NCBI GenBank assembly: GCA_004352715.1
Contig: SCFE01000049.1
Span: 436,962 to 500,961, forward strand
DNA length: 64,000 bases
Reading direction: 5' to 3'
From: Hofstenia miamia
Taxonomy: Eukaryota > Xenacoelomorpha > Acoela
In this document: piece by piece, positions 35,871 to 47,219 of the stretch
Layout of the letters: each line of letters opens with the position of its first letter
Position numbering within the stretch: position 1 is the stretch's first letter
The notes under the pieces: generated by a model
Database searches by the model: none
What the model was told of the DNA's origin: nothing
The model's input: only the letters and a program-made list of their open reading frames with translations
Position numbers and translations under genes: made by a program

Positions 35871-37319
35871 ATGTAAACACTACTAGATTTACTTTATATG
35901 AAATGCGATATTTGAATAATCGAAATGATATGATTACTGTAGTTGTGTCGGAATATTTGAAACTATTAATAATTGGTTAGATTCTACAGTTCACTATTCC
36001 CTTTCGGTAAGTTAAATTTTCAAAATATTTTAGCTAATCGTATATAATTGTTAACAGCATTATTAACACATTTTACATTTATTATATGTAAATATTTTTT
36101 AAAATTCATATTTAACCCTAAACTGCACGAAATGCATAAAGATCATTACCATTTGTCAGCATTTTTTCTCCAAGCAATTTAAGGAATTTAGAAATTCTGA
36201 AATGTTAATGTAAGTGGTTCTTTTTTATTATGTTGAACATTTGTGAGAAACTTTAATCCTGTGTTTCGAGTATACAAATATATTAATTTTTTTACTGGAA
36301 AAACCAATTTTTGCAGAAGCCTTCAAATTTTTTCCATACCTTGTATCTAGGTAATAAAGCAATCTTGTTTCTTGTCAGAAACAACTAGCCTTCTGCTATA
36401 TGTTTTATGTAAATAGGTCTTGTTATTCCCGTGAATTGGCGCTTACTCGAGTTTTTAATGGAGCGTGATTTAAGAATGAAAATGAAAGAGAAGACTGGTT
36501 TAAAAACTAATTTATTGTTTTTATGACAATTAATCAATTTGAATGTATTATAATCTTTTAAATTACATAAAATTGAAACTAATTTCTTATTTCTCTTTAC
36601 AGTTTGCGTTGTTTTATTACACCTAAATAAAATATTAAATATGATTTAAAAGTAATTATAAATACAAGCAAATGAAATTTATATACACGAACTATTTAGA
36701 AGTATCAACAGTAAGCACAAACTACAATGTCATCTTCCATTGGGTAATATACAGGCCTGTAACCATGTAGATTAGGAGGGAGGGGGTTATGGCAACTCCT
36801 TCGGACGAATAAGCTGAAATCAAAAACAGCTTGCAAAAGTAAAAATGTTAAATTCCATTATTTAACTTCTTTCCCAATTATGATGCTATTGAAACTAGTC
36901 TAAAATTTTTTCATAAGCAATGCTCTCTGATACAATCTTGATAAATTTTAGATTCAATTTTAGAGAAGTTTGAGATTCCAATGCACCCCCCTTGAAAACA
37001 TGTCAAACCCTCCTAGACGATAATTCTGGGCTACAGGCCTGCAAGTACGTTAAAATTACATTATTCAAATTTTAATAATTTTCGTTAGTAATATATGCTC
37101 TGTACTGTACGAAAAAATGCGAAAAAATATTTCACTTGTTTCATTTTTATCAAATAAACATAGGATAAAATGTAACCATATATGTTAACAGATTTCCATA
37201 TATCCTTTATTTAAAAATATGTTATTATAATTCATTGATACTAGAAAAAGTAGAATGGTCTTTGAATGTAATATTAACAACAGAATGGTTTCTATAATGA
37301 TTATTATTACTACATTTAG
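35346..37319. other. Non-coding, includes a (TA)n tract at 35820-35867
   Basis: No recognised gene apart from possible undetected short exons. The TA tract is the longest uninterrupted one in this part of the window. Confidence 0.45.
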
Positions 37320-38976
37320 ACTGGTTAACATAGATGCAAGTGAATCGGATAAATTGAAACATGCAAAGCTTACGATGGAATACTTTGCTGAAACGGTAAA
37401 TATTAATGTTTAATTCATTAATATTAAATAATATATTGTATCGGAATTGTGGAAAATTTAATTTAGCACACTCTTATGACATTCTGAAAATAGGAACATG
37501 TTTTAGTTTCTATATAATAAGCGCAGTGTACGATCATGATATTTCTAGAAACCACAAATCAATCTGATATTCATTGGAAAAATTTTTATAATATATATAT
37601 TATATATATATATATATGTATATATATATTATATATAATAGCCAATTAAATTTTCTTAATGTAACTGTGACCAACATGAACAATGAGATCGAAACAAAAA
37701 TGTTTTTGAAGAAAACTAATACTGGTCTTTACATTCCTTTTTCATCATATTGTGATGACCAGCACAAAAGAACACAATAAAATGCCTCTGTGATCGAATT
37801 ATAAATTTACCATCAAACTATAGAAACATAACGCAATAATTAGATTTACTTTTCGAGCATTTCAAGCAGAATGGCTATCCCCACAAATTTATTAAAAAGA
37901 TTGTAAACATCTGACAAGATCATTAGAAATGAAAATGAAGATCGTGAAAAAATCTATTGGAAATTGCCATACATTGAAACATCTGAAAGAACGTTAAAAT
38001 CCAAATTTAAAATGCTTTACAAAGATCTAAATAGAACCATCATAACAGCAATTTTCAAATCACTAAGAACATCTGATATTATAAGAAACAAGGACACTCT
38101 TGAATTAGATTTGATTTCATCTGTAGTTTATGAATACAATTGTGACGATTGTCAAAAATCGTACATTGGTGAAACAAGTCGTCAATTAATTACAAGAGCA
38201 AATGAACACGTTAAGGGGCATCAAAGATCGGAAATATTTCTCCATAAACATCAACCAAGTCTAACAAATTTTAAAATTTAAAAAATAACAAGGAATTAAA
38301 AATAATGGAGACTCTTTACATTAAGAACAAAAATAAAGAGCAATTAATTAATAACCAACTAAGCACTAACATCCTAAAATATTTTAAGTGCAAGCATATT
38401 TATAATTTTAATGTACACTAGAAACCAATGTAGTTTTTTTTAATTTATATTGCCGCAATTTTGTTCTGACGATGATTTTTAAAATCGAAAACGTTTAACG
38501 TGTGCTGTGTTAATATCAATGTATCTCAGTAATTTATGCAATATATATATATATATATATATATAAACTTAACCTAAATTTTGTAAATTTAGATAAACAA
38601 TGAAAAGTTCTAAATTTGATTTTTGAAACTGAGCGAGCAAATTGCACAACAAGTTGAAATTGAAGCAGTAATTTTACTAAAACAGCGTCAATTATTTTAT
38701 TAATGTTTAGCAAGTTGAATATATAACCAATCCTAAAGCGAGATCTCTTCAAAACCATCAAAGATGCACAAATGACTCGAGTGATGAAGTTAAAACTGAA
38801 ATTTAGAGTATTTAAATTCATTTAATATTAACAAGTACGTTTAGCAGATTGAGGAAATCGATGTTCACCAGCGCCGCAAACTGAATCGCGTGATAAAACT
38901 GAAAATTTCTTTCTACATCAAGAGACGTTTCAAGAGAAAATGGAAAGAAAGGACGGAAAAATTTTTCAAACTCCTA
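37320..38976 (+). pseudogene. Decayed tandem copy (unit A) of the mini-exon gene at 39.1-40.1 kb
   Basis: Four segments match the exons of the downstream gene in the same order. 37320-37395 (LVNIDASESDKLKHAKLTME) has the same 76-nt length and phase as 39124-39199. About 38592-38671 reads KLSEQIAQQVEIEA, matching KLSSQISKDLEIEA, but with TAA and TGA where the downstream copy has AAA and AGA codons. The segment from 38722 reads QVEYITNP, matching LVEHIENP. 38845-38976 reads ETFQEKMERKDGKIFQT, matching ETFQEKIARKEEVIIQT, with its donor at the same relative place. A Penelope-like element separates the first segment from the rest. Confidence 0.65.
37660..38470 (+). mobile_element. Penelope-like retroelement fragment with GIY-YIG endonuclease
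   Basis: The best-preserved frame (37964-38281) ends with VVYEYNCDDCQKSYIGETSR and LITRANEHVKG, a GIY-YIG nuclease core of the kind carried at the C-terminus of Penelope-like elements, with their typical CxxC before YIG. Upstream, frames interrupted by stops read TNTGLYIPFSSYCDDQHKR and KIYWKLPYIETSERTLKSKF, matching the region between reverse transcriptase and endonuclease. It is 5'-truncated and has stops, so it is inactive. It lies between the first and second exon-like segments of unit A. Confidence 0.75.
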
Positions 38977-39014
38977 GTATGCCTTATTATTTTATTTACT
39001 TCAATATATATATA

Positions 39015-39066
<52 letters not shown>

Positions 39067-39123
39067 TATGTATTGGACTTAAAATTGCTCTTGTTGGATA
39101 ATTCATTAGCAAATGTTTTTTAG

Positions 39124-39918
39124 GCTCTTTCAAATTGACGAATCGCAGCAGTTGACTCTAAGTCATTTGCGTCTAGTTCTCAGCCACTTTGCAGAAAAAG
39201 TAAAATTTTAATAATCAAATAACACAAATGATAAAGTATTTTGCAAATCTTTCAAAAGATACTTTAAATAATACAAAATTCTTCAAATTCACACGAACTT
39301 TCTCATGTGTTTGGATAAGAAATTATATTTATATAATATTTATTTTATGTAACTAATTTAATTTAGATAGAGGACAGAAAATACAAAAAAAGGCTTGCAA
39401 AGCTCAGCTCCCAAATATCAAAGGATCTAGAAATTGAAGCTGTAAATTATTATTCTAGTTATTAAATTATTCACATTGGTTATTTAGCTTGTTGAGCACA
39501 TTGAAAATCCACAATCGGATAGTCATGCCAAGGAGCTTGTTACCTGTCCAATATCAAAATATCTGGATAAGGATACTGTAATTTATTTTCTAGTTGTTAA
39601 ATTATTTGTATTTATTATTTAGTCAGTTGAAAACATTGAAAATCAGAAGTCGCAAAATCATACCAATGAAACAAAACGGGAATTTCAAGAGACTCCTCAA
39701 CAAAAGTATGAAACTTTTCAAGAGAAAATTGCAAGGAAAGAGGAAGTCATTATCCAAACACATAGTAAATTTTATTTAAAAATTTATAAATAACAATTAT
39801 TTAGAAAACATAATGATAGGAACAAGTCAAACAAAGAGAATGCCACAACGCATGCTCAACAAGGCAATGGGTTGCGAAACCCAGAAAGTTGGTCGTGGAG
39901 GTATAATTAGATTCTAAG

Positions 39919-39954
<36 letters not shown>

Positions 39955-40072
39955 ATAAACAATTTACATATAATAGAAAATTTCTTAGAAAGTTATAAAT
40001 ATACAACAGCGAGTAATTTGAAAGAAGCTGTAAAAAATCAAATTTTAGTGATGTCGAAACTTTGGTATTGAT
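39124..40072 (+). CDS. Mini-exon gene (unit B), unknown function, six phase-matched exons
   Basis: The exons are 39124-39199, 39367-39441, 39488-39577, 39623-39764, 39805-39900 and 39989-40072. All introns are GT/AG (167, 46, 45, 40 and 88 nt), and every junction is in phase, ending at TGA 40070. The protein is hydrophilic and charged, probably helical or coiled-coil: LFQIDESQQLTLSHLRLVLS, then KRLAKLSSQISKDLEIEA, then two similar exon starts (LVEHIENPQSDSHAKE and SVENIENQKSQNHTNE), ETFQEKIARKEEV, a basic segment (TSQTKRMPQRMLNKAM) and the end QILVMSKLWY. There is no recognised domain, signal peptide or membrane helix. The first exon begins with one base of a split codon, so at least one 5' exon is missing from the model. 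Confidence 0.65.
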
Positions 40073-40332
40073 TGTTGGCACGTAAGTAGCAAAAATTTTG
40101 TATAATATTTATTTCGTATATTTATTATACACCAATTAATATAGTTTTTCTTTCTGCACATGAATTGCTAAAACTTTAATGATTGACTTTCGCTAAATAG
40201 AAGTTTTTATGCTCAGTGCTTACTTGTGTAGGATTATTCATAAACAGTTATACGATGAATACATCCAATGGAGTTTGATTAATTCATAATATCTTAAAAT
40301 ATATATGCTAAAATTATGTACAAAGATGCCAT
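40073..40332. other. Short non-coding spacer
   Basis: 3' flank of the mini-exon gene. Nothing recognised. Confidence 0.4.
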
Positions 40333-40800
40333 TTAACCCTTTCATTGTCTGTGTAACATATATGATTCACACAGCGTATATAGTCACACGCCTATCATAT
40401 GTGATACACAAAACATATGACCTTCAAGTAGGAATTTAATTAATTACATTATAAATAGCGTGCATCAAATGTGATTCAAAAGACACATATTTTTCCATCT
40501 TCCTTTCTTGCAATGACTGATAATTCATAAGCTGTGTTAGCAGTGCGAGCAGCAATTGGTGTTGAAGAGTTACCTATTAGAGCTTCGGCAATAGAACATA
40601 CATAATCAACAAGTGACATTGTTTTGTTGGTGCAATATTATCTATTGAACATTATATAGCTGTTCAATACAGATAGGCTTATTAGTTGAAAAACAATTTT
40701 TCTGTACCATTTTACTGACTTTCTTGCAGGGCTATAATATTCAATCACTAAGGGATATATCAGAAATGTTTTCAATAATTTGTTCTATTTCTGCAGTGGC
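40333..40800 (-). pseudogene. piggyBac transposase C-terminal remnant
   Basis: On the minus strand, with one in-frame stop, the sequence reads VIEYYSPARKSVKWYRKIVF, then QLISLSVLNSYIMFNR, then TMSLVDYVCSIAEALIGNSS. The pattern SYY...RKS.KWY.K, followed by a hydrophobic run and an R..L..LIG tail, is the C-terminal part of piggyBac/PGBD transposases. TTAACCCTTTCATTG at 40333 resembles the TTAA plus CCTTTCAGT end of the piggyBac element at 49.7 kb and may be its 3' end. The other end was not found. Confidence 0.65.
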
Positions 40801-42075
40801 CATTTTGTTATGATGATAAGCCAAAAATGATGCACTTATATATACAGTCAAACGTTTCAAAGTGTGATGCAATATTACATCAGATTTTTTAAGAAATATT
40901 GCACCATGTGATGATGCAAGGCAAAGGAATTAAGTGTAATTATAGCAAATACTATATTTTTGGTGCTTTATGAATTTTTTCATAACGTATTCAAGCCAAT
41001 TGTTTCTAAAGTATGTATCACATGTGAGATTCTTATCTCCAATTCTTACATTTACTTATTGACAGTATTTTGCCGCGGGTCGAGCGCAAGCTAAGGTGGG
41101 GCTTGCGTATCATGTATTTGCTTTTCAAAAAAGCGACTTACCACGATCCGGCTATGACCTAGTACTTTTTTGAGTACCCAATTAAAGTAGAAACAAAGGA
41201 AACAATCGAGAACATTACTAGTATCCGGGGTTATTTCTTTCAAGTGGTACTACAACATTGAATGTTAGCAAAATATTATAACGCACTTTGAACTTGATTA
41301 GAAATTAAACCTTGCCTTGTTCAAAATATATTCGATGAAGCTTTTGTCTATTCGTGTGCATGCCATTTAAAGAAAAGCATTTCAAAATACACCATCATTT
41401 TTCAAAACGTTTACGCTTGACTATTATTCAATTGTAGTACAGAATTTAGAAAGGGTTGTATCCTAAAATATGTAATTTTCATCATATAATAAGCCATGGC
41501 TCTGTATATATTATTTTGTATAGATAAATCAAAACTGCCACATTAATATCAATTCATAAATGAATATTTAGATATAGAGATCCTCGGCTATTGTTCAGCA
41601 CATTAACCCATCAAGGGTTGTCATAATGCCCATAATTAGTGTTCGATATCCACATCTAATACCCCGGTATAATCTGCGATGGATGCCGTCATTGAGCAAC
41701 ACCATTCCATTGATGACATTCATCTTAATCAACAAGGTTATCAACGAGTTCTACTCACTTTAAGAGACGCCATAGTGGAAGAAATATACTTTTCGAAGGA
41801 GTCGCTATTTGTACTGGAAAACACATCCTAGCTTAACCTTGTAAATTTTTTTACATCTCTTAGAACTGCAGTACTAAGACTTTAATTATATCATGCGGGT
41901 TAAAAAAAGAATTTTAGGAAGCAGCGTAAGGCGAAAGCTGCTATACCAATTGCCTCATATTCAAATACAGATATGATTTCCAATTCCAATAATTCCACCT
42001 ATGACAGTAAGCTTAATGAAAATAACGCTGCTTCTAATGCTAATTTTGTTGAAATTCCACATAATTTAAAAACTA
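40801..42075. other. No gene recognised
   Basis: AT-rich with short frames only. A slightly GC-richer patch around 41070-41110 (TTTTGCCGCGGGTCGAGCGC) has no coding or repeat match here. Confidence 0.4.
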
Positions 42076-43047
42076 TTTCCTCCGTTCAGAAAAAAAAGAA
42101 ACATTTTTGTTTTCTTGATGGATTATTGGCAGTTATAGTAAATACTATGTTCTGATTGGATAAAAATAAAGTGCGTCACTTCCTCTCTTCCCTGATACCT
42201 TGGCGGTAAAATTTGAGCAAGTCTTCCCTCCAAAACCGACATTTAATTTTTGGAAAAATGCAGCGAAATCAAAATGGTACCCGCCACGTCCACAATAATG
42301 GAGAAATTGATACAGAAACTGTTCCATTACCAAACATTAATAAAAGAAAAAAGAACTTACCGGATGAACAACGCCGTGGAGTTCTTAATTACTTACTAAT
42401 CCGGTATTCAAATGGAAAAATGCAAAAAAAAATGCAATTAGTGGTGCTGCTACTGAATTTGGAGTATCCCGAAAGACGATTTGGACCATATGGAGCCGTG
42501 CAAAATCTTCAATTGATGCCGGTGAATTAATGGTTCCGATGCAACACTGAATGAAGAAGGGCGTAAGGATGGATTGGATATTGTCATGACAAATCAGCCA
42601 CCAAACAGTCCTGATTTTAATGTTCTTGATTTGGGATTTTTCAATTCTATTCAATCATTACAGCATAAACACGCTCCGAATAATGTGGATGAATTGATTG
42701 AAGTTGTAGAAAGTGCATATCATCAAATAACAAGGGAGACCCTGGACAATACATTCTTGTCTTTCCATAATGCAATGGAAAGTTCAATGAAGGTAGGTGG
42801 TGGAAACAACTATAAGATGGTCCATATGGGGAAAGAAAAACTTCGACGTGAAGGAATACTACCCGTAAGCATCCAATGCAATCCAGATTCAATACTGACT
42901 GCTCGTGAAAGAATTGATTCCACTGAAGCGTTGATAGCATTTTTATAAATAGATTACACTTGATTTCAGTATATATATTTTTACGTTTCTTTTTTTTCCG
43001 AACAACGAAAAAGGTGGGATGTTTCTTTTTTTTCTGAACGGAGGGAG
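42076..43047 (+). mobile_element. Plant-type (DD39D) mariner-like element, copy 1, internally deleted
   Basis: The left end, TTTCCTCCGTTCAGAAAAAA preceded by TA (42074-42075), and the complement of the right end, CTCCCTCCGTTCAGAAAAAA followed outside by TA (43048-43049), form terminal inverted repeats of about 28 bp with only two mismatches near the tip. The CTCCCTCCGT tip is the signature of plant Stowaway/mariner-like ends. The 972-bp copy lacks the middle of the transposase gene, which the copy at 47-48 kb partly retains. Confidence 0.85.
42258..42946 (+). pseudogene. Plant-type mariner transposase, copy 1 (deleted, frameshifted)
   Basis: The N-terminal frame reads LPDEQRRGVLNYLLIRYSNG. 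After a one-base frame change, AISGAATEFGVSRKTIWTIW (about 42432-42491) is a helix-turn-helix like that of plant mariner-like transposases. The catalytic core is deleted. The C-terminal part (42574-42948) keeps NQPPNSPDFNVLDLGFFNSI, NNVDELIEVVESAYHQI and VGGGNNYKMVHMGKEKLRRE, closely following the plant/oomycete family, and ends at 42946-42948. Confidence 0.85.
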
Positions 43048-43740
43048 TAACCTTAAATAAACTATTAGATTTTCAAGCTTAAAAAACAGTTTTTTAGTAT
43101 ATTTAGACAAAAAGCAACCAAAGAATGCCGAAAGTTGAATTGAATAATTTTCTTTCCCATAGATCTGTTTTCATGTTACATCACGATTTTTTGGAAAGTA
43201 ATTTATTTTTGTGAAACTTAGTAAATATATAATCTGTTTCTGCAATAATATTTCTTGGCTGAGATTGTTTGAGTCTTTATGATTTTCCGTCTCTACCACT
43301 CTTAACATGTCGATAGTCTTAATTTTAAAAGCTAAACAGTAAACTTGAGTTATTAAGAACAATATATTTTTCAAAAATTTAGTTGTATTTCAGATTTCCC
43401 AATCAGAAATTTATGAACTCTTATTCGACGCGGTCCAAAAAAATTATTATAAAGTCATTTATAAGGACCTTCACATTTTTTATGTAAACATATAAAAAGC
43501 TGGTCTTGAAGTTTAGCGCATTTTCAAAAGTAGTTTTTGAATAAAATGCTTTTTTATCATACTATTCGAAGTAAGTGGACTCAACCGAACTAATTGATGA
43601 TAAAGTGTCCGGTATCTAGATAAACCCATGTAAAGAGTAGTGATCACTGACGTTGGATCGTCGATGGTGGAGGTTCAACAAGGATCCTTTTCCAAAAATT
43701 TTCAAAATGTACACGCAGACGTCTGCATTAATTAGGTATA
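43048..43740. other. No gene recognised
   Basis: Non-coding spacer between the mariner-like element and the LINE remnant. Confidence 0.4.
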
Positions 43741-44725
43741 AATTTTTACATGTACGTGAACGACATTCAGCTTGTCTTTGAAGTTATCACAACAATTTCA
43801 TTAACGGCAGACACCATTCACTATGTCACAAGATGTACCAGAGATATGTGCAGCAACTTAAAGTTCAATCCATGCAAATCCGAGACGATTTACATTCATG
43901 GCAAATCTGTGTCTTCCTATCTATCAAGTGTGTGTATACTAAATAATATTGTTTCGATTTCAGAATGTATTCGAATCCCTGGGGTTGACATAGATTGTAA
44001 ATGAACAATGAAGAATGAGGACATTGGGGTGCTCTGAGGAAAAGAAACAATGCACATCAATCTCTCAATAGCAATTCTACATAAGTCTCGAATAGAATAC
44101 GCCGACTCAAAGTTCTAAAATATCGCAAAGTGGTTTAAACCACAACTTATTCAGAATGCTGCACAGCCATATCAATTTATAAGCCTCAATCCCGCACCAC
44201 AGCAACGAAGATTCTTAACGACCTATACTGGATTATATCAAATATCACTTTTGAGATCAGCAATCATTTTGGAAATTAAAATTGAATTTATTTGTTCAAT
44301 TTGCATGCCCAAAAGTTCAATTAGCACGGGAAAAGTAATAGATGTATGTTCCACGAACATCGTGTAACNCAGCCATATCAATTTATAAGCCTCAATCCCG
44401 CACATCAACAACGCCGTTTCTTAACGAGCTGCATTGGCTTCCCATAGCCCAGCGAGTAAAGTTCAAATGCACAAATGTATATATAGAAGCACACCAACGC
44501 ACTTAATACAAATCAATATTTCTGACCAACAGACGCGACTATGATCCTATAGCATTATACCGAGCTGGTTAGTACACGATTGAAATCCAAACGACATAGT
44601 TAAAGCAGAAGAGAACTTAGAAAAATTTGGCGAATTCTCTTCACAGAATATTTGTAGTTCAATAGAGCCTTTGAGTTTTGTAGATAAAAAAGGCGCTATA
44701 TAAATTGAAATATATTATTATTCGG
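43741..44725 (+). pseudogene. LINE reverse transcriptase remnant with 3' tail
   Basis: The frame 43750-44004 reads YVNDIQLVFEVITTISLTAD and SNLKFNPCKSETIYIHGKS. This corresponds to the FADD-to-KL.LN..KTE part of LINE reverse transcriptases, with the catalytic YADD changed to LTAD. Further pieces read LHKSRIEYADSKF, PQLIQNAAQPYQFISLNP and FLNELHWLPIAQRVKFK, as in the C-terminal half of CR1/L2-like LINEs. GGCGCTATATAAATTGAAAT followed by TATTATTATT near 44725 looks like the 3' tail. A single N at 44369 joins two overlapping pieces that both contain CAGCCATATCAATTTATAAG. Confidence 0.75.
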
Positions 44726-45180
44726 CCGGTGATCCAACAGCAACCAATGGTAAAATCAATTCTATACATCACCAAGCAACGAAATTTGGCAGCACTATAG
44801 ATTACTGTTACTGAATACAATGGAACAAAAAATTTGAGGACACAATAAACGTCTACAAATTGACTGCAATGTGTTCCAAGACAACAACAACGCTAACATT
44901 TGTCAGGGGGTGTAAATGACCAATTGAACACATTGAGAAAATATATATTCGATGTAATGAAGATAGCAATAATAATACTAACTTTTTTTAGAACAATATG
45001 TGCATAACAAGAAAAATAAGAGATGTATGATTCTATAAAGATGTATCTTGCTAACCAAAATTGTAGGAAGTCAAAAAATGAAGGTTAAAATAGATATAGA
45101 ATCATCTACAAGAATCAAAGCGTCTACATCAACGATTACTTGTTCTGTGCTAATTGAACTTTTGGGCATGCAAATGGAAT
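44291..45180. repeat. Inverted repeat of about 50 bp with arms 0.8 kb apart
   Basis: CAATTTGCATGCCCAAAAGT and the following TCAATTAGCAC at 44298-44328 recur in inverse orientation at 45148-45180 (GTGCTAATTGAACTTTTGGG). The first arm and upstream sequence (about 44232-44340) also appear as an identical direct copy at 46111-46219, ending exactly at a gap. Fold-back element or misassembly. Confidence 0.55.
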
Positions 45181-45349
45181 TTATGGTCATGCAAATTGAA
45201 CTTCATACTTATAGCATTTATTTTAGCTTGGAAAAGTCATACCGAGGTTTAGGGTATTTGGCCACTAAGCATTGTACCTATTGTTTTCACTCTTCTTTCA
45301 TGCTATAAGAAATATAAAACACTGAGGTTTGAGAGCAGACGGTATTCAA

Positions 45350-46095
45350 TTGCATTGCGTTGCCATGACTATTTGCTGTACTGCCAACTAATTCAAAATT
45401 AAGGCTCTTGCTGATGACTTGAAACAGTCAGAGGCAATACAATAAGACAAAACAAATAATAATTGAATGTGCCGAAAGTGGCGGTCATTGGCAAACATAT
45501 GCAAATGCTATCAGTGTGAATTTCACTACAGCACAAAGGTGAACTTTAATCCATGGAATCACGGAAACTTTTGATGCGGAGGATGCAAAGAAGCCTCGTA
45601 CAAAATACAAGAGGAAGAGGAACTCTCTGATTCAAAAACTTGAATCCAACTGTCAAATTACGTTAGCTGAATTACCTGCTATGGTATTCAATGAGTACTG
45701 AGTGTCATGGTCTACAGTTTCCAGGCATCTGGATTACCGACTTTTCCCAGAAAAAAAACAAACACTGTTCCGACTGGGGGAAATCTCACCGAAAATAGGG
45801 AAAGTCAGGAATGTTATGTTGAGGATATTTTGCGATTTACGTCTATCAGGATGAAAGCAACATCAACCTTTCCTGCTGTTCTTGAAGGGGCTTAGCAAGA
45901 ACCTGGCTGAGAGCTAATTCAATTCTTCCTAATCCTTGTGGGCTGAATATCCATTACATTGCTCTTTATTCATCCATTCATAGAGTTGCAAACTTTGAAA
46001 AGAAACAAGGATCTTTCAACAAGGCTTCATGTTTCCAGTGGTTTGTTTGTGTGATTTCTAGACAACACACTGTGCCACAGTCAGCTTGAAGATTC
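45350..46095 (+). pseudogene. DDE_3/IS630-type transposase remnant
   Basis: The frame pieces read ECAESGGHWQTYANAISVNF, then KPRTKYKRKRNSLIQKLESN, then CQITLAELPAMVFNEY with VSWSTVSRHLDYRLF (a two-part helix-turn-helix), then ENRESQECYVEDILRF. Further on, INIHYIALYSSIHRV and FEKKQGSFNKASCFQWF resemble the core after the first Asp. The order matches Tc1-related DDE_3 transposases of eukaryotes. The first catalytic Asp block (usually V.ID.TNF) is not visible. Stops and frame changes are present. No TIRs found. Confidence 0.55.
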
Positions 46096-46219
46096 TTTCA
46101 CTTATACTGAATTATATCAAATATCACTTTTGAGATCAGCAATCATTTTGGAAATTAAAATTGAATTTATTTGTTCAATTTGCATGCCCAAAAGTTCAAT
46201 TAGCACGGGAAAAGTAATA

Positions 46220-47219
46220 NNNNNNNNNNNNNNNNNNNNNNNNNNNNNNNNNNNNNNNNNNNNNNNNNNNNNNNNNNNNNNNNNNNNNNNNNNNNNNNNN
46301 NNNNNNNNNNNNNNNNNNNNNNNNNNNNNNNNNNNNNNNNNNNNNNNNNNNNNNNNNNNNNNNNNNNNNNNNNNNNNNNNNNNNNNNNNNNNNNNNNNNN
46401 NNNNNNNNNNNNNNNNNNNNNNNNNNNNNNNNNNNNNNNNNNNNNNNNNNNNNNNNNNNNNNNNNNNNNNNNNNNNNNNNNNNNNNNNNNNNNNNNNNNN
46501 NNNNNNNNNNNNNNNNNNNNNNNNNNNNNNNNNNNNNNNNNNNNNNNNNNNNNNNNNNNNNNNNNNNNNNNNNNNNNNNNNNNNNNNNNNNNNNNNNNNN
46601 NNNNNNNNNNNNNNNNNNNNNNNNNNNNNNNNNNNNNNNNNNNNNNNNNNNNNNNNNNNNNNNNNNNNNNNNNNNNNNNNNNNNNNNNNNNNNNNNNNNN
46701 NNNNNNNNNNNNNNNNNNNNNNNNNNNNNNNNNNNNNNNNNNNNNNNNNNNNNNNNNNNNNNNNNNNNNNNNNNNNNNNNNNNNNNNNNNNNNNNNNNNN
46801 NNNNNNNNNNNNNNNNNNNNNNNNNNNNNNNNNNNNNNNNNNNNNNNNNNNNNNNNNNNNNNNNNNNNNNNNNNNNNNNNNNNNNNNNNNNNNNNNNNNN
46901 NNNNNNNNNNNNNNNNNNNNNNNNNNNNNNNNNNNNNNNNNNNNNNNNNNNNNNNNNNNNNNNNNNNNNNNNNNNNNNNNNNNNNNNNNNNNNNNNNNNN
47001 NNNNNNNNNNNNNNNNNNNNNNNNNNNNNNNNNNNNNNNNNNNNNNNNNNNNNNNNNNNNNNNNNNNNNNNNNNNNNNNNNNNNNNNNNNNNNNNNNNNN
47101 NNNNNNNNNNNNNNNNNNNNNNNNNNNNNNNNNNNNNNNNNNNNNNNNNNNNNNNNNNNNNNNNNNNNNNNNNNNNNNNNNNNNNNNNNNNNNNNNNNNN
47201 NNNNNNNNNNNNNNNNNNN
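46220..47219. other. Assembly gap, 1000 N
   Basis: A placeholder of exactly 1000 N. The left flank (46111-46219) is an identical copy of about 44232-44340, and the right flank contains a duplicated mariner-like segment, so the true order across this region is uncertain. Confidence 0.99.

Noticed and set aside
34146-40072. A single long gene joining the 34-35 kb exons to the 39-40 kb exons
   Set aside because: A stop at 35343 ends the first set, and no phase-compatible donor leads onward. The two sets have different composition.
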